Shown in pieces: positions 26,190 to 33,123 of a DNA stretch of 64,000 nt (the first letter of the stretch is position 1; every line of letters begins with the position of its first letter). The notes under the pieces were generated by a model. That model saw nothing but the letters and a program-made list of their open reading frames with translations. It ran no database searches and was not told the DNA's origin. The stretch is taken from contig JAETOO010000008.1 of the NCBI GenBank assembly GCA_021771715.1, positions 62,001 to 126,000 on the forward strand, given 5' to 3'. This DNA is from Oscillospiraceae bacterium (lineage in GTDB: Bacteria > Bacillota > Clostridia > Lachnospirales > Lachnospiraceae). Made by a program: the position numbers and the translations under genes.

Positions 26190-28418
26190 CTACTCCACCT
26201 TCGTAAGCTTCGCGAACGAGGCGAACATTTTCTTGACGCCGACGCGGTCGAAGTTGACGCTGACCTCGTAGTCGCGGCCGCCCTCGGTGATCGTCTCGAC
26301 GGTCCCGACGCCGAATTTGATATGGCGTACCCGGTCACCGACGCCGTAGGAGAGCCCGTCGGACTTCTTGACCGCAAACTGCTGGGACACGAATGCCTTT
26401 GTCTTGAACGTCTCCCGCATCTGGCGGTAGGCAGCGTGCGCCTTCGTCTCCTCGCGCTCCTTCTTCTCCTTCACGGGCGCCTTCTCGCGCTCACTCTGGG
26501 CGAGCAGCTCGTGCGGGATGTCCTCGATGAATCTGGAGACGCGGTTGTAGTGCGTCTCCCCGCGCACCATGCGCTGCCTTGCGCTCGTCATGACCAGCGT
26601 CCGCATCGCGCGTGTGATGCCGACATAGCAGAGCCGGCGCTCCTCCTCGAGATCCGACGAATCCTCCGAGGAGATGCTCATGTAGCTCGGGAACATTCCG
26701 TCCTCCATGCCCACCATGAAGACGACCGGGAACTCGAGCCCCTTTGCACTGTGCAGCGTCATCATCACGACGTGGTCCGTGTCCTCCTCGAGGTCGTCGA
26801 CGTCCGCGACGAGCGCCACCTCCTCCAGAAAACCGTCCAGCGTGGGCTGCTCCGCGGATTCGTCATACGCGGCGGCCTTGTTCAGCAGCTCGTCGACGTT
26901 GGCCATCCGGTCGAGCGCCTCGTCGGTTCCCTCCGCCTGCAGCTCCTTCATGTATCCCGTCTGCTCGATGATATCCTCAATCAGCTCCTTCACGCTGTAA
27001 AACTCCTGCTTGCTGCGCAGCGTCTGGATCATCTGCACGAACGATTGCAGCTTCAGCACGCTCTTCCCCAGACCCGGGATCGTCTCCGCGGCGCGCAGCG
27101 CGTTGAAAAAGCTGATCTCATGCTCCGCGGCGTACGCCTGCACCCGCGTGATCGTCGTCGCGCCGATGCCGCGCTTCGGCACATTGACAATCCGACGCAC
27201 CGCCAGATCGTCCCGCCCGTTCGCGACCGTCTTCAGGTATGCCAGGATATCCTTGATCTCCTTGCGCCCGTAGAAATTGATGCCGCCCACGAGCTTGTAC
27301 GGGACATTCGCGAACAGAAACTTCTCCTCAAACATGCGAGACTGCGCGTTCGTGCGGTACAGCACCGCACAGTCTCCGTACTTCCACACGCCGGCGCCTA
27401 CCTTCGCGCTGATCATGCCCGCGATGTACTCTGCCTCCTCGAAGCCGTTCATGAACTGGTGGAACCGGACCTTCTCTCCGTCCCCGTTCGCTGTCCACAG
27501 CGTCTTCTCCTTGCGCCCTTCGTTGTGCCGGATGATCGCGTTCGCGGTGCTCAGGATGTTCTGCGTCGAGCGGTAATTCTGCTCGAGGCGGATCACCTTC
27601 GCGTCCGGGAAAAACTGCTCGAAATTCAGGATGTTCCCGATATTTGCCCCGCGGAACTTGTAGATCGACTGATCGTCGTCCCCGACCACGCAGAGATTCC
27701 GGTACTTCGCCGCCAGCAGGCTCACAAGCCGGAACTGCGCCGTGTTGGTGTCCTGATACTCGTCGACCATGATGAATTGAAACCGCTCCTGGTACATGTC
27801 GAGCACCTCCGGGCAGCTCTCGAAGAGCTCCACCGTCCGGAAGATCAAATCGTCGAAGTCGAGCGCGTTGCTGTCATAGAGCTGGCGCTGGTACAGCTTG
27901 TACACCTCCGCGACCTTCTGCTTCCGGAAGTCTCCCTGGGCGCGCAGCGCGTAGTCCTCCGGCGAGAGCAGCTCATCCTTCGCCGCCGAGATCACCGCCA
28001 TGAAAAAGCGCTCCCGGTACACCTTCGGATCCAGCTGCAGCTGCTTGCAGATGTCCTTGATGATCGACTTCTGATCGTCGCTGTCGTAGATCGTAAAATT
28101 GTTCTCAAATCCAATCCGGTCGATATACCGCCGCAGAATCCGCACGCACGTGCTGTGGAACGTCGCGACCCAGACCCCGCCGAGTGCGCCGCCCAGCATC
28201 GCCTCCACCCGGTCGCGCATCTCGCCCGCCGCTTTATTCGTGAACGTAATCGCCATGATGTTCCACGGCTTCACCTGCTTCTCCTCGATCAGCCACGCCA
28301 CCCGGTGCGTCAGCACCCGCGTCTTGCCCGATCCCGCTCCCGCCAGAATCAGCAGCGGCCCCTCGTAGTGGCAGACCGCCTCCTGCTGCTGCGGATTTAA
28401 CGTGTCAAAATTAATCAT
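26190..28418 (-). CDS. pcrA: ATP-dependent DNA helicase PcrA/UvrD
   Basis: 742 residues; SF1A 3'-5' helicase for nucleotide-excision repair, mismatch repair and removal of RecA or replication blocks. N-terminal L-N-P-Q-Q-Q-E-A-V (Q motif), Walker A G-A-G-S-G-K-T, Walker B V-D-E-Y-Q-D-T, D-D-D-Q-S-I-Y, motif IV Q-N-Y-R-S, motif V H-S-A-K-G-L-E-F and motif VI V-G-I-T-R-A are visible. The C-terminus has the tudor-like G-D-R-V-R-H-I-K-F-G-V-G-T-V expected of PcrA. The ATG at 28418 follows GAGGAGAG; the open frame extends 28 codons further upstream, into the preceding 77-residue gene. Length is typical. Essential in Firmicutes. Confidence 0.97.
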   Translation of the reverse strand: MINFDTLNPQQQEAVCHYEGPLLILAGAGSGKTRVLTHRVAWLIEEKQVKPWNIMAITFTNKAAGEMRDRVEAMLGGALGGVWVATFHSTCVRILRRYIDRIGFENNFTIYDSDDQKSIIKDICKQLQLDPKVYRERFFMAVISAAKDELLSPEDYALRAQGDFRKQKVAEVYKLYQRQLYDSNALDFDDLIFRTVELFESCPEVLDMYQERFQFIMVDEYQDTNTAQFRLVSLLAAKYRNLCVVGDDDQSIYKFRGANIGNILNFEQFFPDAKVIRLEQNYRSTQNILSTANAIIRHNEGRKEKTLWTANGDGEKVRFHQFMNGFEEAEYIAGMISAKVGAGVWKYGDCAVLYRTNAQSRMFEEKFLFANVPYKLVGGINFYGRKEIKDILAYLKTVANGRDDLAVRRIVNVPKRGIGATTITRVQAYAAEHEISFFNALRAAETIPGLGKSVLKLQSFVQMIQTLRSKQEFYSVKELIEDIIEQTGYMKELQAEGTDEALDRMANVDELLNKAAAYDESAEQPTLDGFLEEVALVADVDDLEEDTDHVVMMTLHSAKGLEFPVVFMVGMEDGMFPSYMSISSEDSSDLEEERRLCYVGITRAMRTLVMTSARQRMVRGETHYNRVSRFIEDIPHELLAQSEREKAPVKEKKEREETKAHAAYRQMRETFKTKAFVSQQFAVKKSDGLSYGVGDRVRHIKFGVGTVETITEGGRDYEVSVNFDRVGVKKMFASFAKLTKVE

Positions 28419-28428
28419 ATGTCTCTCC

Positions 28429-28662
28429 TCATCCCTCGTCAAACTCTGCAAACACCGTGAAGCCGCTCTCGTCCGTCCGCACCTCGCAGACAACGCCGTC
28501 AAACACCTTCAGCCGCTCACGGTTCCCAAAATTCGCCGACATCGCGACCGCCGGCTCAATCGTATAATACCAGCTCGAGGGCAGCACCCCCTCCGTCACA
28601 TGAATCCTGTCCCCCGGCTTCACGAGCCCTTCCCGCTCCATCTTAAACTCCATTTTCCGCAT
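28429..28662 (-). CDS. Small conserved hypothetical protein preceding pcrA
   Basis: 77 residues, predicted beta-rich, no membrane segment: F-K-M-E-R-E-G-L-V-K-P-G-D-R-I-H-V-T-E-G-V-L-P-type start and a C-terminal V-F-A-E-F-D-E-G. It starts 10 bases after AGGAAGG and ends 10 bases before the pcrA start, so the two are probably one transcript. I do not recognise a function. Confidence 0.65.
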   Translation of the reverse strand: MRKMEFKMEREGLVKPGDRIHVTEGVLPSSWYYTIEPAVAMSANFGNRERLKVFDGVVCEVRTDESGFTVFAEFDEG

Positions 28663-28777
28663 GTTTCTTCATCCTTCCTAACCTATTCATTCTACCCGAT
28701 TGCCCCTCCTTTCGCAAGCACATTTTTTGAATCGCCGGCGGCAGATGCGCAGGTTTTCAATTATAGTTATTTTTATT

Positions 28778-28806
28778 TTGACATCTGGTATTTAAGACTA
28801 TATAAT
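28778..28806 (+). promoter_or_regulatory. Consensus sigma-A promoter of the DUF1836 gene
   Basis: TTGACA, 17-base spacer, TATAAT: a perfect match with optimal spacing, ending 20 bases before the start codon. Confidence 0.9.
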
Positions 28807-28825
28807 GAGATCTGAGGTGAATTAC

Positions 28826-29437
28826 ATGAACCAGAACTATACGAAACTGCTTGGCGACATCCTGAAGAACATGGCGCATATGGATCATATCCGCCCTGCC
28901 GAGATTCCCGACATTGATCTGTACATGGACCAAGTCACAAGCTTTATGAACGATCATCTGAAAAATTCCAAACGGTTCGACGACGACAAGATTCTGACCA
29001 AGACGATGATCAATAATTATGCAAAAAATAAGCTCCTGCCGCCGCCGGAGAAAAAGCGGTACACGAAGGAGCACATGTATCTGCTGATTTTTATTTATTA
29101 TATGAAGGGCTTCCTGTCGCTTAGCGATATCCAGACGATCCTGCAGCCTGTGACCGACCGCTTCGCAAGCGGGACGGAGACGCCCGGCATCGAGGACATC
29201 TACGCCGAGGTCTACCGGCTTGGCAAGGAGCACATCGCAGAGATCAGCCGCGACATCATGGAGAGCTTTCACACCGCGGCAAACTCGCTCAAAGACTATG
29301 ACGGCGAGGAGCGCGACACCTTGCAGCTCTTCAACTTTATCTGTCTGCTCAGCTTCGACATCTACCTGCGCAAGGAAGTGATCGAGCGGCTGATCGATGG
29401 ACTCTCAGAAGACTCCTCCCCCAAAAAAGGCAAATAG
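28826..29437 (+). CDS. DUF1836 domain protein
   Basis: 203 residues. Matches the DUF1836 pattern: M-I-N-N-Y-A-K-N-K-L-L-P-P-P (about 65-80), K-R-Y-T-K-E-H-M-Y-L-L-I-F-I-Y-Y, then a helical repeat S-L-S-D-I-Q-T-I-L. The first half resembles a MerR/HTH-like DNA-binding fold, so a transcriptional role is plausible. The ATG at 28826 has GAGGTGA upstream. It is expressed from a perfect consensus promoter and runs opposite to both neighbours, so it is monocistronic. Widespread in Clostridia and Bacilli; function unknown. Confidence 0.85.
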   Translation: MNQNYTKLLGDILKNMAHMDHIRPAEIPDIDLYMDQVTSFMNDHLKNSKRFDDDKILTKTMINNYAKNKLLPPPEKKRYTKEHMYLLIFIYYMKGFLSLSDIQTILQPVTDRFASGTETPGIEDIYAEVYRLGKEHIAEISRDIMESFHTAANSLKDYDGEERDTLQLFNFICLLSFDIYLRKEVIERLIDGLSEDSSPKKGK

Positions 29438-29454
29438 CACCGGGCCTTTGACGT

Positions 29455-29491
29455 AATCAGGCGTGCAGCCATTCGCACTGCACGCCTGATT
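29455..29491. terminator. 14-bp perfect hairpin between convergent genes
   Basis: AATCAGGCGTGCAG pairs perfectly with CTGCACGCCTGATT across a 9-base loop, between the DUF1836 gene and yerC, which converge here. There is no T-run, so it may be a weak bidirectional terminator or transcript-stabilising stem. Confidence 0.55.
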
Positions 29492-29501
29492 CTCTGCAAC
29501 C

Positions 29502-29810
29502 TTATTCGGTCTTCGCATCTTCTTTTTCCTTGAGCCGTGAAAACACCATCTCGTAACCGTCGTTGCCGTAGTTCAGCGAACGGTTCACGCGGCTGATTGT
29601 CGCTGTCGATGCCCCCGTCTTTTCCGCAATCTCAAGGTATGTCTTCTTCTCTGTGAGCATATGCGCCACCTCATAACGCTGTGAAAGGGAAAGCAGCTCA
29701 TTTACGGTGCACACGTCCTCGAAAAAAAGATAACATTCCTCTTTATCGCGCAGACACAGGATGGCATCAAACAATCCATCCACTGCCTCTGTTCTGATTT
29801 TCTTGCTCAT
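29502..29810 (-). CDS. yerC: YerC/YecD-type TrpR-like DNA-binding regulator
   Basis: 102 residues from the ATG at 29810 (GGAGAGGAC upstream). Fold of the TrpR/YerC family: L-F-D-A-I-L-C-L-R-D-K-E-E near the start, then helices and the HTH E-I-A-E-K-T-G-A-S-T-A-T-I-S-R-V-N-R-S-L, which is nearly identical across the family. Unlike E. coli TrpR, YerC proteins of Firmicutes have no established ligand. A 14-bp inverted repeat brackets its own -10 box (29825-29838 and 29865-29878), suggesting autoregulation. It is next to pcrA and thrS on the chromosome but transcribed alone. Confidence 0.93.
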   Translation of the reverse strand: MSKKIRTEAVDGLFDAILCLRDKEECYLFFEDVCTVNELLSLSQRYEVAHMLTEKKTYLEIAEKTGASTATISRVNRSLNYGNDGYEMVFSRLKEKEDAKTE

Positions 29811-29824
29811 ATGCCTGTCCTCTC

Positions 29825-29882
29825 CTGTAATAAAGTAATCACACACACTGCCTATTCTAACACTTTACTTTATTACTGTAAA
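29825..29882 (-). promoter_or_regulatory. yerC promoter with 14-bp inverted-repeat operator
   Basis: TTTACA (29877-29882), 17 bases, TAGAAT (29854-29859). Inverted arms C-x-GTAATAAAGTAA at 29825-29838 and 29865-29878 flank the -10 box with one mismatch. The layout suits repression by a dimeric HTH protein, most simply YerC itself. Confidence 0.75.
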
Positions 29883-29913
29883 GGATAATATTTATGAGCA
29901 AAAATGCATATTA

Positions 29914-30228
29914 CTACTTCTCGTCAAACGTCGTGCACTCTGTCTCCTCACAGCGGCACGCTGCTGCCCCGGCGATGTCGACGTGATCGGCGTGACAGAC
30001 GCAGCGCTCGTTGTATCTGCAGTGCTCCGCATTGCACTTGATGTCGCTTCTCATCGACGGGCTGCCCATCGAGCTCTTCGCGTTCTCGCTCTTGCGCTCC
30101 ACGAAGCTCTCACAGCACGTATCCTGGCAGACCTTCGCGTTCTCGCCTCCTACCTGGATATCGCCTCTGCTGCAATACATCGCATTATTATACACACAGC
30201 TCTGTGCAGAACAAACCAAACCTGGCAT
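29914..30228 (-). CDS. Cysteine-rich DUF1540 protein, two copies of the domain
   Basis: 104 residues. Two DUF1540 modules: C-S-A-Q-S-C-V-Y-N-N-A-M-Y-C ... C-C-E-S-F (about 8-45) and C-N-A-E-H-C-R-Y-N-E-R-C-V-C ... C-T-T-F (about 63-101). Spacing suggests small metal-binding folds. The start at 30228 follows GGAGGTAGCAGGT; upstream codons are not needed. DUF1540 proteins are typical of spore-forming Clostridia and are often linked to sporulation. A sigma-G-like promoter sits about 60 bases upstream. Function is inferred only. Confidence 0.85.
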   Translation of the reverse strand: MPGLVCSAQSCVYNNAMYCSRGDIQVGGENAKVCQDTCCESFVERKSENAKSSMGSPSMRSDIKCNAEHCRYNERCVCHADHVDIAGAAACRCEETECTTFDEK

Positions 30229-30283
30229 ACCTGCTACCTCCTTTGATGCGGCCGCACGAACGGCCGGATAATTGCTACGAGGA

Positions 30284-30313
30284 TAGTATGCACGCACAGG
30301 TCTGATTTTATAC
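30284..30313 (-). promoter_or_regulatory. Possible sigma-G (forespore) promoter of the DUF1540 gene
   Basis: GTATA, 18-base spacer, CATACTA on the minus strand. This fits the forespore sigma-G pattern known from Bacillus and Clostridium better than a sigma-A promoter. Confidence 0.45.
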
Positions 30314-30338
30314 CGCGCAAAAGCGAGTCACACTCCGA

Positions 30339-32279
30339 TCAGTTTTTCTTCTCTTCCTCCTGCACCGTCGTCTCGCGCAGTGTTCTGGTGCGGATTTCCT
30401 CCTTGATATTTGTGAGGAATGCGGACAGCTCGGTCTGCCCCTCGTCGCCTGCAAAGCGGCTGCGGACTGCGACCAGCTTCTCTTCCTCCTCCTTCGCGCC
30501 GACGATCAGCATATAAGGCACCTTCATCAGACGCGCATCGCGGATCTTGTAGCCGATCTTCTCCGCGCGGGAGTCGACGCTCGAGCGAATGCCCTCCTCA
30601 TTGAGCTTCGCGTCCACCTGCTTCGCGTAGTCCAGGTACTTGTCGGAAATCGGCAGCACGCGCACCTGCTCCGGCGACAGCCAGGTCGGGAACGCACCTG
30701 CAAAGTGCTCGATCAGGATGCCGATAAAGCGCTCGATCGAGCCGAATGCCACGCGGTGGATCATGATCGGGCGGTGCTTCTCGCCGTCCGCGCCGATGTA
30801 CTCGCACTCAAAGCGCTGCGGGAGCTGGAAATCCAGCTGGATCGTGCCGCACTGCCAGGTACGTCCGATGGAGTCCTCCAGATGGAAGTCGATCTTCGGG
30901 CCGTAGAACGCTCCGTCGCCCTCGTTGATCACGTACTCTCTGCCGAGGTCATCCAGCGCACCGCGCAGCGCGTCGGTCGCCATCTCCCAGTCCTCGTCGC
31001 TTCCCATCGAGTTCTCCGGGCGCGTCGAGAGCTCCACGTGGTACTTGAACCCGAACAGCTGATAGACCTCGTCGATCAGCTTTGCCACGCCCTTGATCTC
31101 CTCGCGGATCTGCTCCGGCATCATGAAGATGTGCGCGTCGTCCTGGGTGAAGCAGCGCACGCGCATCAGGCCATGCAGCTGGCCGGACTTCTCGTGGCGG
31201 TGCACCAGTCCGAGCTCGCCCATGCGCAGCGGCAGGTCACGGTAGGAGCGCGGCTCCGACTGGTAGACGAGGATGCCGCCCGGGCAGTTCATCGGCTTGA
31301 TCGCAAAATCGGTCTCGTCGATGACTGTCGTGTACATATTTTCCTTGTAGTGATCCCAGTGCCCCGAGGTCTCCCACAGGTGACGGCTCAGCATGATCGG
31401 CGTCGAGATCTCGACGTAGCCTGCCTTGCGGTGGATCTCTCTCCAGTAATCCAGCAGCGTATTTTTCAGGATCATGCCCTTCGGCAGGAAAAACGGGAAG
31501 CCCGGCCCTTCATCGCGCAGCATGAACAATCCCAGCTGCTTGCCGAGCTTTCTGTGGTCACGCTTCTTGGCCTCCTCCATGCGGGTGATGTACGCCTCCA
31601 GATCTGCCTTCTTGGTAAACGAGGTGCCGTAGATTCTGGTCAGCATCTTGTTCTTCTCGCTGCCTCTCCAGTACGCGCCCGCGAGGCTGGTCAGCTTGAA
31701 CGCCTTGACCGGCTTCGTGGTCATCAGATGCGGGCCGGCGCACAGATCCACAAACTCGCCCTGCTGATAGAAGCTGATCTCCGCATCCTCCGGCAGATCC
31801 TCAATCAGCTCCACCTTGTACGGCTCATCCTTCTCCTTGAAATACGCGATCGCGTCCTCTCTCGACTTCGTAAAGCGGGTGATCGGAAGCGATTCCTTGA
31901 CGATCTTCTTCATCTCCGCCTCGATCTTTGTGAGGTCGTCGGCGGTCAGCGGCGTCTCGCTGTCGACGTCATAGTAAAAGCCGTCCGCGATCGACGGGCC
32001 GATCGCCAGCTTGATCGACGGGTACAGGCGCTTGATCGCCTGCGCCATGATATGGGACGTGGTGTGGCGGAACGCGCCTGCGCCCTTCTCGTCCTCGAAT
32101 GTCAGAATGTTCAGATTCGCGTCCGCGTCGACAACGGTGCGCAGGTCTACCACCTCGCCGTTGAGCTCGCCCGCCGTCGCGACGCGCGCCAGTCCCTCAC
32201 TGATATCCGCTGCGATCTCATAGACCGACATCGGCTGTGCATATTCCTTTGTGGAGCCATCTTTCAATGTGATAATCAT
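30339..32279 (-). CDS. thrS: Threonyl-tRNA synthetase
   Basis: 646 residues, full length. Charges tRNA-Thr. N-terminal TGS domain (1-60), editing domain with H-T-T-S-H-I-M-A-Q-A (about 72-81) and the zinc/editing segment F-V-D-L-C-A-G-P-H, class II core motif 2 near R-H-E-K-S-G-Q-L-H-G-L-M-R-V-R, motif 3 H-R-V-A-F-G-S-I-E-R, and a C-terminal anticodon-binding domain. GAAGCG precedes the start closely. It follows a small membrane protein gene by one base and both are under a T-box leader, so expression rises when uncharged tRNA-Thr accumulates. Confidence 0.97.
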   Translation of the reverse strand: MIITLKDGSTKEYAQPMSVYEIAADISEGLARVATAGELNGEVVDLRTVVDADANLNILTFEDEKGAGAFRHTTSHIMAQAIKRLYPSIKLAIGPSIADGFYYDVDSETPLTADDLTKIEAEMKKIVKESLPITRFTKSREDAIAYFKEKDEPYKVELIEDLPEDAEISFYQQGEFVDLCAGPHLMTTKPVKAFKLTSLAGAYWRGSEKNKMLTRIYGTSFTKKADLEAYITRMEEAKKRDHRKLGKQLGLFMLRDEGPGFPFFLPKGMILKNTLLDYWREIHRKAGYVEISTPIMLSRHLWETSGHWDHYKENMYTTVIDETDFAIKPMNCPGGILVYQSEPRSYRDLPLRMGELGLVHRHEKSGQLHGLMRVRCFTQDDAHIFMMPEQIREEIKGVAKLIDEVYQLFGFKYHVELSTRPENSMGSDEDWEMATDALRGALDDLGREYVINEGDGAFYGPKIDFHLEDSIGRTWQCGTIQLDFQLPQRFECEYIGADGEKHRPIMIHRVAFGSIERFIGILIEHFAGAFPTWLSPEQVRVLPISDKYLDYAKQVDAKLNEEGIRSSVDSRAEKIGYKIRDARLMKVPYMLIVGAKEEEEKLVAVRSRFAGDEGQTELSAFLTNIKEEIRTRTLRETTVQEEEKKN

Positions 32280-32280
32280 C

Positions 32281-32517
32281 TTACGCTTCCTCCTCTTCCT
32301 CTTCTATTCCGCTGCTCTTAGGGTCCGCCGCCTGCGGGCCGTACACATTGTTGCAGAACCGTCCTGTCTTCCTGCGGAACGGCGACGTCAGCCAGCCGAT
32401 CAAAATTCCGACCAGCAGGACATCTGCCACCAGCAGCGTCTTCTCTGACGCCGTCCAGGAGGCACATGCAAATTCTTTCAGCTTTTCCTTCAGCTTTTCC
32501 TTCAGATTTTCCTTCAT
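32281..32517 (-). CDS. Small membrane protein between T-box and thrS
   Basis: 78 residues. A lysine-rich start made of repeated K-E-N/K-L units (M-K-E-N-L-K-E-K-L-K-E-K-L-K-E), one transmembrane helix near 27-46 (L-L-V-A-D-V-L-L-V-G-I-L-I-G-W-L), and an all-glutamate C-terminus. The ribosome-binding site AAAGGAG lies 9 bases upstream. It ends one base before thrS and is downstream of the T-box terminator, so it shares threonine control. No known function. Confidence 0.7.
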   Translation of the reverse strand: MKENLKEKLKEKLKEFACASWTASEKTLLVADVLLVGILIGWLTSPFRRKTGRFCNNVYGPQAADPKSSGIEEEEEEA

Positions 32518-32605
32518 CCTTTTATGCTCCTTTCTCTTTTCTCTGTCTTACGCTCCCTGCCAGGCGCCTTTTCTATCCCTTTGTAAAACCAGGTCATGCA
32601 CTGCA

Positions 32606-32660
32606 AATCCACACGGAGCGTTTTGTGTCATAGGAGACGCTGTTTCCTACGACACAAAAA
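32606..32660. repeat. Dispersed palindrome, copy 1 (at T-box terminator)
   Basis: TTTTGTGTCATAGGA pairs with TCCTACGACACAAAA. The unit plus flank AATCCACACGGAGCG matches a second copy at 39079-39132. It begins at the T-run of the T-box terminator. Confidence 0.7.
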
Positions 32661-32900
32661 GTCCCTGCAATCCTCATCAAAGGACTGCAGGGACGAGTCA
32701 TCATCACTCGCGGTTCCACCCTGGTTGTCTGAAAACGGCCGTCGCACCACGGGCAGCGCGTTTCTCAAACCTCTCGCTTCGACGATAACGGGGTCACCGG
32801 ACCGGATTGGGGCCACTCCGAGGTAGTTTTCAAATGGTTCCGCATAAGGGCTTTCCAGCAGCCGCCCTCTCTCTGGATGCTTCCGCATTTTACTCTTCTC
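32655..32900 (-). promoter_or_regulatory. T-box leader (tRNA-Thr sensing)
   Basis: The invariant T-box AGGGTGGAACCGCG lies at 32709-32723. The competing terminator (GTCCCTGCAGTCC with GGATTGCAGGGAC, then TTTTT) is at 32655-32694. Stem I with an AAGAGTAAAATGCGGAAGC-like start begins near 32897. ACC at 32822-32824 (next to ACT) is a suitable threonine specifier. It precedes the small membrane protein gene and thrS. Confidence 0.93.
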
Positions 32901-33027
32901 ATCTGCGTGTTGACATATCGTTCAGCCATACCTGAAAGACAAGCCGTACAAATAGCTTGCGCAGCAAACGCGGCTGCGGCTCACCCAGCGTCCTGACTGA
33001 ACGGTTACTTTGCTTTTGATCTTTTTC

Positions 33028-33055
33028 AGTATACCATGTTCCGATCGTTTGTCAA
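33028..33055 (-). promoter_or_regulatory. Promoter of the T-box/thrS transcript
   Basis: TTGACA (33050-33055), 16 bases, TATACT (33028-33033), minus strand, about 130 bases before stem I. Confidence 0.85.
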
Positions 33056-33123
33056 CCGGAAATCCCCAAAAATGTCCGAGTTACCGTTCAGCTTGGGGCC
33101 GAAGTGCGTCTTATTTGGCGCTA

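Noticed and set aside
26175-28400. Plus-strand open frame of 741 codons opposite pcrA
   Set aside because: It is the antisense shadow of a GC-rich gene with clear PcrA motifs; its translation is Arg/His/Leu-rich with no domain.
29455-29491. Perfect 14-bp palindrome considered as an operator
   Set aside because: It lies between convergent gene ends, far from any promoter; a transcript-end function is simpler.
30705-32321. Long plus-strand frame opposite thrS
   Set aside because: Antisense shadow; thrS on the other strand has every expected motif and a T-box.
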